Source: an uncultured Pelagibacteraceae bacterium (GTDB lineage Bacteria; Pseudomonadota; Alphaproteobacteria; Pelagibacterales; Pelagibacteraceae). Taken from it: a DNA stretch of 45,337 nucleotides. Below, one piece after another: positions 29,150 to 37,520 of the stretch; positions within the stretch are counted from its first letter, which is position 1; each line of letters begins with the position of its first letter. Below the pieces are notes generated by a model. The model was not told the origin of the DNA. It searched no databases and saw only the letters and a list, made by a program, of their open reading frames with translations. Made by a program: the position numbers and the translations under genes. The stretch is from positions 1-45,337 of the forward strand of contig CACDSN010000012.1 in the NCBI GenBank assembly GCA_902555465.1, in the 5' to 3' direction.

Positions 29150-29758
29150 ATGAAAGAGCACAATATTTTAGGTGTTATTTTAGCAGGCGGCAAATCGTCA
29201 AGATTTGGAAGCAATAAGTCTTTATCCAACTTGTCAAACTCAAAATTAATTGAACATGTTATAAATAAAATAAATAAATATTTTTCAGAAATTTTAATTA
29301 TATCAAATGATAGTAAATTAATATTAGACGATACAAATATTAAAATTATTAAAGATTGTAAAGAGGGATATCTAGGACCTTTAGTTGGAGTTTTGTCAGC
29401 AATGAAATATGCTAATCAAAATAAAAAATATAATTGGATAATAACTTTCCCATGTGACACCCCTTTCTTCGATGAAATAATAATTGAGAAGATGATACAA
29501 AAAACATCTTCAAAAAAAGAAAAAATATTTTTAATTAAAGAAAAAAAACAAAGACATAATATTTTTGGTACTTGGTCAACAAGTCTAGAAAAAGTTTTAG
29601 AGCAAGATTTAAACAATAATTTTAGAAAAGTTGATTTATGGGCAGATAAAATTGGCTGTAGCTATATAGAAAAAGATATAAAAAAAGAAAATGAATTTTT
29701 AAATATTAATACAAAAGAAGATTTAGAATTAGCTGAGAAAATGTATAATAAAAAATGA
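29150..29758 (+). CDS. mobA: Molybdenum cofactor guanylyltransferase
   Basis: MobA attaches GMP to molybdopterin, forming the guanine dinucleotide cofactor used by formate dehydrogenase. The 202-residue protein starts with the nucleotide loop VILAGGKSSRFGSNKSL, and has ISNDSKL, IKDCKEGYLGPLVGVLSAM and TFPCDTPFFDE, with the metal-binding aspartate in the last. It is divergent from the fds operon and overlaps moeA by four bases (ATGA), so the last two cofactor steps are encoded next to the enzyme that needs them. Confidence 0.94.
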   Translation: MKEHNILGVILAGGKSSRFGSNKSLSNLSNSKLIEHVINKINKYFSEILIISNDSKLILDDTNIKIIKDCKEGYLGPLVGVLSAMKYANQNKKYNWIITFPCDTPFFDEIIIEKMIQKTSSKKEKIFLIKEKKQRHNIFGTWSTSLEKVLEQDLNNNFRKVDLWADKIGCSYIEKDIKKENEFLNINTKEDLELAEKMYNKK

Positions 29759-30996
29759 TTTCATATAAAACGGCTATAAATAAATTAAAAAAATTTCATC
29801 TTTCAACAAAGTCTGAAACAATACTTTCTAGAGATTCGTTATATCGTATTTGCTCTGAAAACATTTATAGTAAATCTAATTACCCAAATTCAGATAATAC
29901 TGCATTAGATGGTTTTGCAATAAATTCATTTGAAACTAAATATGCAAGTAACGCAAACAAAATTAAATTAAAAATATTAAAAACAGTTGCTGCTGGCGAT
30001 AATCCAAAAATTAAAAAAATTACCAAAAGAACATGTATTGAGGTTATGACTGGTGCAGTTATAAAGAAACCTTTTAACACAATAATTCCTTATGAAAAAT
30101 CAAAAGTAATTAGAATTAAAAATTCCAATTATTTAGTTGTAAATAAAAAAATTAATAAATTTAATAATTTTAGATTTGCTGGTAGTGATTACAAAAGAGG
30201 TCAAGTAGTTATTAAAAAAGGTCATATAATAAAACCATCAGATATTTTAATTTTAAAAACTCTTGGTATTAAGAATATTAAAGTAAAGAAAAAATTAAAT
30301 ATTATAATTTTTGCCACTGGAAATGAAATTTCAAATCAAGAAAAAATTACAAATTGGAAAGTTAGAAATTCAAACGGAAGTTATATAAAATCTTTTTCAA
30401 AAATTTTACCATTAAAAATAATTGAAAAATCAATTTTAAGAGATAATGATGAAAAAAAGTTTTTGAATGAAGTTTATAAAAATATTAAAAGCAAAACAGA
30501 TATAATTATTACTATTGGTGCAGTTTCCGCAGGAAAATATGATTATGTTCCACGAATCATAAATAAATTTAAGGGCAAGGGTTTTTTTAAAGGTGTAAAA
30601 ATTAGACCTGGAAAACCAATATTATTCTCAAAATTAAAATCAAATACAGCTTTTTTTGGACTACCAGGAAATCCAGTTTCAACTGCGGCTTGCTTTAGAT
30701 TTTTTGTTTTGCCTTACGTATTTAGATCAATTGGATATTTAGGCAATTCTCCAATTAAAGCAAAATTAAAAAATAAATTTGAAAAGAAAAAAGAATTTAC
30801 AAGGTTCGCTAAAGGAAAAATTACAGTTTCAAATAGGGGAAATTTGGAGTTTGAAGTCTTAAAAGGTCAAGAATCTTTTAGATTAAAACCGTTATCCAAA
30901 TCCAACGCTTGGGGACAATTTAATAGTGGTCAAGTTAGGTTTAAAAAAGGAGCTTTAATAGATTGCTATACAACTTTTGGTATTAATTTCTTATAA
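29755..30996 (+). CDS. moeA: Molybdopterin molybdenumtransferase
   Basis: MoeA inserts molybdate into adenylated molybdopterin. The 413-residue protein has SNYPNSDNTALDGFAI (the conserved DGxA region), VAAGDNPK, IEVMTGAVI, RFAGSDYKRGQVV, ATGNEIS, the MPT-binding TIGAVSAGKYDYV, and KIRPGKPILFSKL followed by FFGLPGNPVS. The GAVSAGK motif replaces the more usual GGVSxG, a minor change. It is very lysine- and asparagine-rich, following base composition. The downstream DMT gene starts after 51 bases. Confidence 0.94.
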   Translation: MISYKTAINKLKKFHLSTKSETILSRDSLYRICSENIYSKSNYPNSDNTALDGFAINSFETKYASNANKIKLKILKTVAAGDNPKIKKITKRTCIEVMTGAVIKKPFNTIIPYEKSKVIRIKNSNYLVVNKKINKFNNFRFAGSDYKRGQVVIKKGHIIKPSDILILKTLGIKNIKVKKKLNIIIFATGNEISNQEKITNWKVRNSNGSYIKSFSKILPLKIIEKSILRDNDEKKFLNEVYKNIKSKTDIIITIGAVSAGKYDYVPRIINKFKGKGFFKGVKIRPGKPILFSKLKSNTAFFGLPGNPVSTAACFRFFVLPYVFRSIGYLGNSPIKAKLKNKFEKKKEFTRFAKGKITVSNRGNLEFEVLKGQESFRLKPLSKSNAWGQFNSGQVRFKKGALIDCYTTFGINFL

Positions 30997-31047
30997 TTTT
31001 AAAATTAATTTTGTTGTTAAAAAAATTAATAAATAATAGAAATTGTT

Positions 31048-31953
31048 ATGCTTGATATAAAAGATGCAAAAGTTGCTATTCCTGTAGTTTTAATTGCCGG
31101 TCTTTTCTGGTCTTTTGGTCCGTACGTTGTTAGACATATTGATGAAGCCCAACAAGTTCCTTGGCAATATTTATTTACAAGAGGAATTGTAATTTTTTTA
31201 ATTTTGAATTTATTTTTGTACCTAGAAGAGGGTAAAGATTTTTTTTATAACTATAAAAAAGTTGGTATTTCAGGTTTAATAGGTGGTGTTGGACTTGGAA
31301 TTGCAATGATTTCATTTATTTATTCCATTACAAATACATCAGCCGCTGTAACTTTACTTTGTCTTGCTGCCATGCCTTTTATTACTGCATTACTTGGCTT
31401 TATGTTTCTAAAAGAAGAAATATCAATAAATGTATGGGTTGCGATATCGATTGCTGCAGTTGGAATATTAATAATGGCCATTGATAATACTGGTCAGAAC
31501 ACCGTAGTCGGTTTAATTTTTGGACTTCTTTCTTCTATTGGATTTGCAGTTTTTTCAACAACTTTAAGATGGAAAAAAGAAACGCCAAAATTTACAACAG
31601 TAGCTATAGCTGGTTTATTTTGTTGTTTTTTTTCAGGAGCAATGATTATCTTTAACGACTTAAATTTTTTATCAACTGGTAAAAATCATGCTTTATTTGC
31701 AACACATGGAACCTTAGTTTGCCTAGGTTTAATTTTATACTCAATTGGATCAAAACATATACCTGCTGCTGAACTAACTCTTTTGTCTTTAACAGAAGTA
31801 ATAGGTGGTATTTTTTGGGTATGGGTTCCTCTATTAGGTATTAATGAAATTCCTTCACAAAGTACAATTATTGGTGGATTTTTTATATTTCTTTCAATTA
31901 TTTATTATAGTTTAATAATTAGAACCAATAGAAGATTTATTGGACTAAATTAA
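31048..31953 (+). CDS. DMT (EamA) transporter next to creatinase
   Basis: This 301-residue protein has about ten membrane helices in two EamA-type halves, recognised by VLIAGLFWSFGPYVVRH, the TNTSAAVTLLCLAAMPFITALLGFMFLKEEIS segment at the end of the first half, and AAELTLLSLTEVIGGIFWVWV in the second. It probably moves a small metabolite across the cytoplasmic membrane. The creatinase gene starts six bases after its stop and the amidinotransferase follows directly, so arginine, creatine, guanidinoacetate or ornithine are natural substrate candidates; this is inference from position. Confidence 0.84.
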   Translation: MLDIKDAKVAIPVVLIAGLFWSFGPYVVRHIDEAQQVPWQYLFTRGIVIFLILNLFLYLEEGKDFFYNYKKVGISGLIGGVGLGIAMISFIYSITNTSAAVTLLCLAAMPFITALLGFMFLKEEISINVWVAISIAAVGILIMAIDNTGQNTVVGLIFGLLSSIGFAVFSTTLRWKKETPKFTTVAIAGLFCCFFSGAMIIFNDLNFLSTGKNHALFATHGTLVCLGLILYSIGSKHIPAAELTLLSLTEVIGGIFWVWVPLLGINEIPSQSTIIGGFFIFLSIIYYSLIIRTNRRFIGLN

Positions 31954-31959
31954 ATTTTT

Positions 31960-33177
31960 ATGGAAAGACCAGATTTTTTAGAATTAAAAAATGGTGAAAA
32001 GGTAAAGCTACCATTCACAGAAAAAGAATATCAAAATAGATTAAAAAAACTTAGAAATACAATGTCTGAACAAGGTATGGACATGGCAATCTTAACATCA
32101 ATGCATAATGTAGCATATTACACTGGTTTTATTTATTGTTCATTTGGTAGATCTTATGGATGCTTAGTTACACAAAAAAAAATTGTAACAATTTCCGCAA
32201 ATATCGACGCAAGTCAACCTTGGAGGCGATCACATTGTGATAATGTGATTTATACTGATTGGAAAAGAGATAATTTTTTAAGAGCAATTGTATCAATTAT
32301 AGGTAGAGATGACCCTCCAAAAACTATAGGTATTGAAAATGATCATGTAACTTTAGATATAAAAGAAAAATTAAATTCTATTTTTTATAATTCAGTTTTT
32401 AAAAATATTGCGGATCATCTTATGAAATTAAGAATGATTAAATCTGATGAAGAAATAGAAATTATTAAAAATGGAGCAAGAATTGCAGATTTAGGGGCAG
32501 AGGAAATTATAAAACATATAAAACCAGGACAAACAGAAATTGAAATAGCTATTGCTGGAAGAGATAGAATGGAAAGAGAGATTGCAAATTCATATCCAAA
32601 TGCAGAATACATGGATACATGGGTATGGTTTCAATCAGGAATTAATACAGATGGCGCACATAATCCTAAAACAAATAGAGCCTTGAAAAAAGGAGATATA
32701 TTGTCATTAAATACTTTTCCGATGATATCAGGTTACTATACTGCTTTGGAAAGAACATTATTTGTTGATGAAGTAGATGATGACTCCCTTAAAGCTTGGG
32801 AGGCGAACGTAAAAGTCCACAAGAGAGGTTTAGAATTAATAAAACCTGGTATTAAATGCTCAGAAATTTGTGAGGAATTAAACGATTTATTTGCTCAACT
32901 TGGATACCTTCAATACAGAACTTTTGGTTATGGTCACTCATTTGGAATGCTATCTCATTTTTATGGAAGAGAAGCGGGTTTGGAGCTCCGAGAAGATATT
33001 GATACTGTGCTTGAGAAAAACATGGTTATATCAATGGAACCAATGATAATGATACCAGAAGGTAAACCAGGAGCAGGAGGATATAGAGAGCATGATATTT
33101 TAATAATTACTGAAAAAAGTGCAGAAAATATTAGTAAATTTCCTTTTGGACCTGAAAACAATATCATTAAAAATTAA
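31960..33177 (+). CDS. Creatinase (creatine amidinohydrolase) or guanidinoacetate-hydrolysing homologue
   Basis: Creatinase splits creatine to sarcosine and urea. The 405-residue pita-bread protein aligns from memory along its whole length with Pseudomonas creatinase (about 403 residues), for example YCSFGRSYG, SANIDASQPWRR, WFQSGINTDGAHNP and SMEPMIM. Active-site residues known from that enzyme are all kept: Phe62, Arg64, His234, Glu264, His326, Arg337, Glu360 and His378. The two aspartates that bind metal in M24 aminopeptidases are Asn251 and Ala262 here, as in creatinase, so it should not be a peptidase. It follows the DMT gene by six bases and abuts the amidinotransferase start. Guanidinoacetate is an alternative substrate given that neighbour. 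Confidence 0.88.
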   Translation: MERPDFLELKNGEKVKLPFTEKEYQNRLKKLRNTMSEQGMDMAILTSMHNVAYYTGFIYCSFGRSYGCLVTQKKIVTISANIDASQPWRRSHCDNVIYTDWKRDNFLRAIVSIIGRDDPPKTIGIENDHVTLDIKEKLNSIFYNSVFKNIADHLMKLRMIKSDEEIEIIKNGARIADLGAEEIIKHIKPGQTEIEIAIAGRDRMEREIANSYPNAEYMDTWVWFQSGINTDGAHNPKTNRALKKGDILSLNTFPMISGYYTALERTLFVDEVDDDSLKAWEANVKVHKRGLELIKPGIKCSEICEELNDLFAQLGYLQYRTFGYGHSFGMLSHFYGREAGLELREDIDTVLEKNMVISMEPMIMIPEGKPGAGGYREHDILIITEKSAENISKFPFGPENNIIKN

Positions 33178-34290
33178 ATGACTGAAAAAATAAAAGTAAA
33201 TAGTTGGAATGAGTGGGATCCTTTAAAACATGTAATTGTTGGAAGAGCGGATGGAACATGTATTCCCGCACCAGAACCAGCATTAGATGCAAAAGTCCCA
33301 GAAGACTCTGATATGAGAGGTCATTATGGTCCAAGAACTAAAGATACTGTTGATAAAGCAAATGAACTTTTAGATAATTTTTCATCCATGTTAGAAAAAC
33401 GTGGAATAAGAGTTGATCGACCAACACCAATTGATTTTAACCAACCAACCTCAACCCCGGATTGGAAAGCAGAAACAATGTTTGGCTGCATGCCTCCAAG
33501 AGATGTTCTTTTGACGGTAGGAAATGAAATTTTAGAAGCTACAATGAGTTATAGATGTAGATGGTTTGAATACCTTTGTTATCGGCCTTTATTAAAAAAA
33601 TATTACAATGAAGACCCTAACATGAGGCATGAATCTGCTCCAAAACCAAGACTAACTGATGCTGATTACAGAAAAGATTATCTGTCAGACAAAATTGGAG
33701 TTCAAAAAAGATTAGAATGGACAGAAAAAAAGTTTTTTGTAACAACAGAAGAAGAACCATTGTTTGATGCAGCTGACATTCTAAGATTTGGAAAAGATTT
33801 GGTTGTACAACATGGATTTACTACAAATTTAAAAGGTATTGATTGGATAAAAAGACACTACAAAGATCATAGAGTTCATGCTGTTAATTTTCCAGGAGAC
33901 CCTTATCCTATTCATATTGATGCAACTTTTACTCCAATTAAAGAAGGTTTAATCATAAACAATCCTCAAAGAAGGTTACCAAAAGAACAAAGAAAGTTAT
34001 TTGAAGATAATGGATGGAAGATAATAGACTCAGCTCAGCCAGCTCATAATTCTCCTCCACCTCTATGTTATTCATCTGTTTGGTTATCAATGAATGTTTT
34101 GGTTTTAGATCCTAAGACAGTATGTGTCGAAAAAAGTGAAGTTTATCAAGCTGAGCAATTGGATAAATTAGGAATGGAAGTTGTTTCTGTAGAACTTAGA
34201 GATGCTTACGCATTCGGAGGAGGACTTCATTGTTGTACAGCAGATGTATATAGAGAAGGTGGTTTAAAAGATTATTTTCTAAAACAATAA
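33178..34290 (+). CDS. Glycine amidinotransferase (L-arginine:glycine amidinotransferase-like)
   Basis: AGAT moves the amidino group of arginine to glycine, giving guanidinoacetate and ornithine; the reaction is reversible. The 370-residue protein resembles the vertebrate enzyme throughout: SWNEWDPLKHVIVGRA, DVLLTVGNEILEATMSYRCR, FDAADILRFGKD, YPIHIDATF, SSVWLSMNVLVLD and AFGGGLHCCTADV. The catalytic triad is present as Asp197, His246 and Cys352, and the serine pair (Ser299-Ser300) near the substrate is kept. Family relatives act on other amino acceptors, so glycine is probable, not proven. The start directly follows the creatinase stop; the end abuts a convergent small gene. Confidence 0.88.
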   Translation: MTEKIKVNSWNEWDPLKHVIVGRADGTCIPAPEPALDAKVPEDSDMRGHYGPRTKDTVDKANELLDNFSSMLEKRGIRVDRPTPIDFNQPTSTPDWKAETMFGCMPPRDVLLTVGNEILEATMSYRCRWFEYLCYRPLLKKYYNEDPNMRHESAPKPRLTDADYRKDYLSDKIGVQKRLEWTEKKFFVTTEEEPLFDAADILRFGKDLVVQHGFTTNLKGIDWIKRHYKDHRVHAVNFPGDPYPIHIDATFTPIKEGLIINNPQRRLPKEQRKLFEDNGWKIIDSAQPAHNSPPPLCYSSVWLSMNVLVLDPKTVCVEKSEVYQAEQLDKLGMEVVSVELRDAYAFGGGLHCCTADVYREGGLKDYFLKQ

Positions 34291-34518
34291 CTAGCTTGGA
34301 TTTTGTTTTAAAAATTCAATATATTTTATAACCTCATTAAATTTTTCATCAGGTATATCTTTATAACTTGCGGAAAATTTACTTTTTATACAAATTGCAA
34401 CGTGAGCATATGGATTTCTCCCTTTAGGGTGATTTGGATGATTAGGTAATTGTCCTAGCAAATAATCGCCAGCTTCCTGAATAATTTTCCAGAGTTTAAC
34501 TGAATTTTCTTTGTTCAA
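34291..34518 (-). CDS. Small conserved-looking hypothetical protein (75 residues)
   Basis: The protein is compact and non-repetitive: an N-terminal helix (SVKLWKIIQEAGDYLLGQL), a motif with two HP pairs (PNHPNHPKGRNPYAHVAI) and a C-terminal helix after SYKDIPDEKFNEVIKYIEF. The last segment faintly recalls short C-terminal domains of phage antirepressor-type proteins, but I cannot name a family. It lies three bases after the coiled-coil gene in the same transcript, and its TAG stop abuts the stop of the amidinotransferase gene. Codon use matches the neighbours. Confidence 0.65.
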   Translation of the reverse strand: MNKENSVKLWKIIQEAGDYLLGQLPNHPNHPKGRNPYAHVAICIKSKFSASYKDIPDEKFNEVIKYIEFLKQNPS

Positions 34519-34521
34519 ATT

Positions 34522-35232
34522 TTAATGTTCAGAAGATTTATCTACATCAAAAGTTTCTAATTTTGAGCTTAATTCATTTCTCAGATCGGATTCTTCGGAA
34601 TTCAATTGGCTTAATTCTCTTTGCTTTAATCTTTCATCTTTTAGTATCTCTCTTCGTTCTTTCATTTTTTGCTCTCGATCAAATTGTTCTTCCCATTCTT
34701 TTAATTTCATAGACTCAATCTTCTTTTGTTCTTCTTCTTGGATCATTATTTCTTTTAAAAATTTTTCTTTTTTTCTTCTTTCTTTTAATTCCTTTTTATT
34801 TTGCTCTTCTTCACGAGCTTTAAGGTCAATATCTTTTCTAAATTGTTCCTCGCCTTTAATTTTTAATTCTTTTTCTTTTAATCTTAAGTCTTTATCGATT
34901 AGACCCAAATCTTCATCTTTTTTTACTAATCTTTTATTTTCAATTTTTAGCTGTTCCTCACGAATTTTTAACTCTTTTTCTTTTAGTTTAAGCTCCTCTT
35001 CTTTAAATTTTATTTTTGTATTTTCTTTACTTAATCTTTCTTCCCATGATCTTAATTCTTTTCTATCTTTTAAAAGTTGATTGTTCTCTGCAAGTTTTTT
35101 TAGTTTAATTTCCCTAATTTTCTTCTGTTCTTTATTTTTTTTGTAATTATTTAAAACATTTCTAAAACTTTTAGACGAAAATAATGATACGCTTTCAACG
35201 TTTTTGTTTTTAATTTTTTTACTTTTTCTCAT
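34522..35232 (-). CDS. Highly charged coiled-coil protein
   Basis: The 236-residue product is almost wholly charged: Lys, Glu, Arg and Leu make up most of residues 30-220, in heptad-like spacing typical of a long coiled coil. A repeated unit (EELKLKEKELKIREEQL, then LRLKEKELKIKGEEQ) appears at about 78-95 and 116-130. There are no cysteines, signal peptide or membrane helices. It starts with a basic cluster (RKSKKIKNKN), which might bind nucleic acid or membrane. Function is unknown; a structural or scaffold role is inference. Gene context gives little: an MFS gene ends 94 bases upstream, and the small hypothetical follows. Confidence 0.65.
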   Translation of the reverse strand: MRKSKKIKNKNVESVSLFSSKSFRNVLNNYKKNKEQKKIREIKLKKLAENNQLLKDRKELRSWEERLSKENTKIKFKEEELKLKEKELKIREEQLKIENKRLVKKDEDLGLIDKDLRLKEKELKIKGEEQFRKDIDLKAREEEQNKKELKERRKKEKFLKEIMIQEEEQKKIESMKLKEWEEQFDREQKMKERREILKDERLKQRELSQLNSEESDLRNELSSKLETFDVDKSSEH

Positions 35233-35326
35233 AACTTTTTTTTATAAATTTTATTTGACCAAAGAATTTAAATTTTTTCAATGGTGCTTTTAATAATTTT
35301 CTTGACTATGACTATTTTGAGTTCAA

Positions 35327-36628
35327 CTAAGAATTGTTTTGATGAACCTGATTATTATCCAATGTTTCTGGCGTATCTGGATCTAATTCCAACCCTGCAG
35401 GAGTAATTGTTGCAGGCATTGGTGTAAACGTTGAGTCAGGATTTTCTACTGATTTTCTTACTCTCATTCTATGTATTCCAAATACTCCAATTAATGTATG
35501 TATTAAAATTAAAAAAATAAAAAAGCCATTTAACCCAAACCACCCCATAAATATTGAACAAATAATAGGACCACTTATCGCACCTATTCCAAAAATTAAT
35601 TGAAGCCCACCGCCTGCTGCAACAAATTTTTCTTTAGGCACAAAATCATTTGTATGAGCAAGGTTGAGAGAGAACAAAGGCAAGCATAACGAAGTATAGG
35701 CCCCAACAAATAGAAAAAATAATATTTTTTTAAATGCAAATTCATTCATATAATAAGTATTTTGTAAAGGATCGCTCGAAGATAAAATTGAAAGAAATGC
35801 CAAAACAGACCCACCAAGTGTAGTTATTACAATAACCTTTCTTCTATCATACAAATCAGAAAAGTATCCAATCGGACCTTGTCCAACAACTCCAGAAATA
35901 GTAGCTATAAATAAAAGAATTGATGTTTCTAGAAGTGTAAATCCTGCTTTTGTTGCATAAACTGATATTAGGGAAAAAAATGCAGCATGAATCATTCCAG
36001 TCGCAAAAGAACTTACAGAACCCAAAGGTGAAATTTCGTATAATTCTTTGACACTAATTGTTCCAATTTTTTTAAATTTGGGAGCTGGTCTTTTTGTTAA
36101 AAGTATAGGTACTAATGCTAAAGATAATAAAACTGAAACTAAAATAAATGGTTCATATGCTTCTGGCTCACTTACATTCAATAACAACATTCCTAAAGCT
36201 AAACCAAAATAAAGAACTATCATGTAAGCAGATAATAGCTGACCTCTATTTTTGTTATTTGCTCTATCATTTAGCCAACTTTCAGAAACTACATAGCAAC
36301 TAACTAAACTTATTCCAGTGATAAATCTACTAATCGTCCACATTAATGGATTAACATACGCAACTGCAACTAATGCACTCAATGATGCTAAAGATGCAAA
36401 AGCAGCAAAGACTCTTATATGACCAACCTTTTGAACTAAATTTGGTGTTGTTTTAGATCCAATGAAGTATCCCACATAATATCCTGACATAAATACACCT
36501 GTAGTGAGTACACTAAAATCTTCTAACACAGATCTAATTCCCATTATTTGCATTTGAAGACCATGAGCAATCATCATAGTTCCTATACCTAAAAATAAAG
36601 CCCAAGATTTTTTTACTTCTTTTTGCAT
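35327..36628 (-). CDS. MFS transporter (YcaD-like)
   Basis: The 433-residue protein has twelve predicted membrane helices in two six-helix halves. The first half has GIRSVLEDFSVLTTGVFMSGYYVGYFIGS and SRFITGISLVSCYVVSESWLNDRA, the YcaD-like MFS signature; the second opens with PLGSVSSFATGMIHAAFFSL and has the loop FSDLYDRRKVI (MFS motif A type). The C-terminus ends in a long polar tail (about residues 395-433, proline-rich). Substrate is unknown. It lies 16 bases after the DMT gene on the minus strand. Confidence 0.87.
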   Translation of the reverse strand: MQKEVKKSWALFLGIGTMMIAHGLQMQIMGIRSVLEDFSVLTTGVFMSGYYVGYFIGSKTTPNLVQKVGHIRVFAAFASLASLSALVAVAYVNPLMWTISRFITGISLVSCYVVSESWLNDRANNKNRGQLLSAYMIVLYFGLALGMLLLNVSEPEAYEPFILVSVLLSLALVPILLTKRPAPKFKKIGTISVKELYEISPLGSVSSFATGMIHAAFFSLISVYATKAGFTLLETSILLFIATISGVVGQGPIGYFSDLYDRRKVIVITTLGGSVLAFLSILSSSDPLQNTYYMNEFAFKKILFFLFVGAYTSLCLPLFSLNLAHTNDFVPKEKFVAAGGGLQLIFGIGAISGPIICSIFMGWFGLNGFFIFLILIHTLIGVFGIHRMRVRKSVENPDSTFTPMPATITPAGLELDPDTPETLDNNQVHQNNS

Positions 36629-36644
36629 AATAGTTATTTCGAGG

Positions 36645-37520
36645 CTAAGTAGATTTTAATTGTGTTTTTTTAATGGCTAATAAGGAATGAATTGCAATTG
36701 TTAAAATGATAACTAAACCACCTTGTATAGTTTCTAGGGAAGGTTGCTCTTTGATAACTAGCCATACCCAAATTGGACCAAATACAGTCTCTAATAAAAA
36801 AAATAAGTTTACTTCTGCACCAGTAATATATCTTGGAGCAATAGTTACTAAGACAAATGGGATAGCAACACAAAGTATACACATAGCTGGGATAATATAA
36901 ATATCGTTATTCTTTAATTCAAAACTATCAATGAAGAATAATGCTACAACAGCAACCACCAATTTACCAATTACTGCAGATGGTACTAAACTTACTTTTT
37001 TACCTGCTCTAATGATAGTAGCACCAGCAGCGAGACCCGCGGCAGTAATAAACCCTAAAACATCTCCAAATATATTCCCAAGTTTTAATGAGTCATAAAA
37101 AATATAAAGAACACTTATAAATGTTATAAAAATTGCAATTAAAGTATTTCTGTCTGGCTTCTCTTTTAAAAAAATAGTTCCAAAAATTGCAGAAAGCATT
37201 GGCGCTAATGCAATCATTACCAATGTATTTGCGACATTTGTATTTTGAATAGACAATACAAAAGTTATATTAGTTAGAGAAAAAGTAACAATATAAGCAG
37301 CGCCATAGACAGAATTACCTAAAAGTAACTTAAAAAAACTTAATCTATAAATAATTAACATTCCAAATAGCACAACAACAAAGGGTATCGCACCTCTATA
37401 AAAAACTAAGCCCCAAGTTTCTAGATTTGAAAGTCTTATAAAAAGAGAGTCAGGTGTAATAAAAATCACAGCTACAAACGCCATTAATGAACCTTTTTGT
37501 TGGTTTGTAAAATTATTCAT
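36645..37520 (-). CDS. DMT (EamA) transporter of the glutathione cluster
   Basis: This ten-helix EamA-type protein has FITPDSLFIRLSNLETWGLVFYRGAIPF at the N-terminus, the TNVANTLVMIALAPMLSAIFGTIFLKEKPD segment closing the first half, and GAEVNLFFLLETVFGPIWVWLVIKEQPS in the second. I choose the ATG at 37520 (291 residues) because it makes an ATGA overlap with the gshB stop; an in-frame ATG at 37538 would add six residues. Being coupled to gshB it may export or import a thiol or peptide, but this is not shown by sequence. Confidence 0.84.
   Translation of the reverse strand: MNNFTNQQKGSLMAFVAVIFITPDSLFIRLSNLETWGLVFYRGAIPFVVVLFGMLIIYRLSFFKLLLGNSVYGAAYIVTFSLTNITFVLSIQNTNVANTLVMIALAPMLSAIFGTIFLKEKPDRNTLIAIFITFISVLYIFYDSLKLGNIFGDVLGFITAAGLAAGATIIRAGKKVSLVPSAVIGKLVVAVVALFFIDSFELKNNDIYIIPAMCILCVAIPFVLVTIAPRYITGAEVNLFFLLETVFGPIWVWLVIKEQPSLETIQGGLVIILTIAIHSLLAIKKTQLKST

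Noticed and set aside
31960-33177. Reading the M24-fold gene as an Xaa-Pro aminopeptidase
   Set aside because: Metal-binding aspartates are replaced by Asn251 and Ala262, and creatinase active-site residues are all present.
34600-35200. The repeated-looking AT-rich DNA under the coiled-coil gene as a satellite or CRISPR-like repeat
   Set aside because: The pattern comes from Lys/Glu heptads; there is no fixed DNA unit or spacer periodicity.
35233-35326. Search for a tRNA or small RNA in one of the larger minus-strand gaps
   Set aside because: No cloverleaf, GTTCGA-type loop or stable stem is seen; it likely holds only the promoter of the coiled-coil gene.
36670-36900. Short open frames within the DMT transporter gene
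   Set aside because: They are out-of-frame shadows of a conserved membrane protein.
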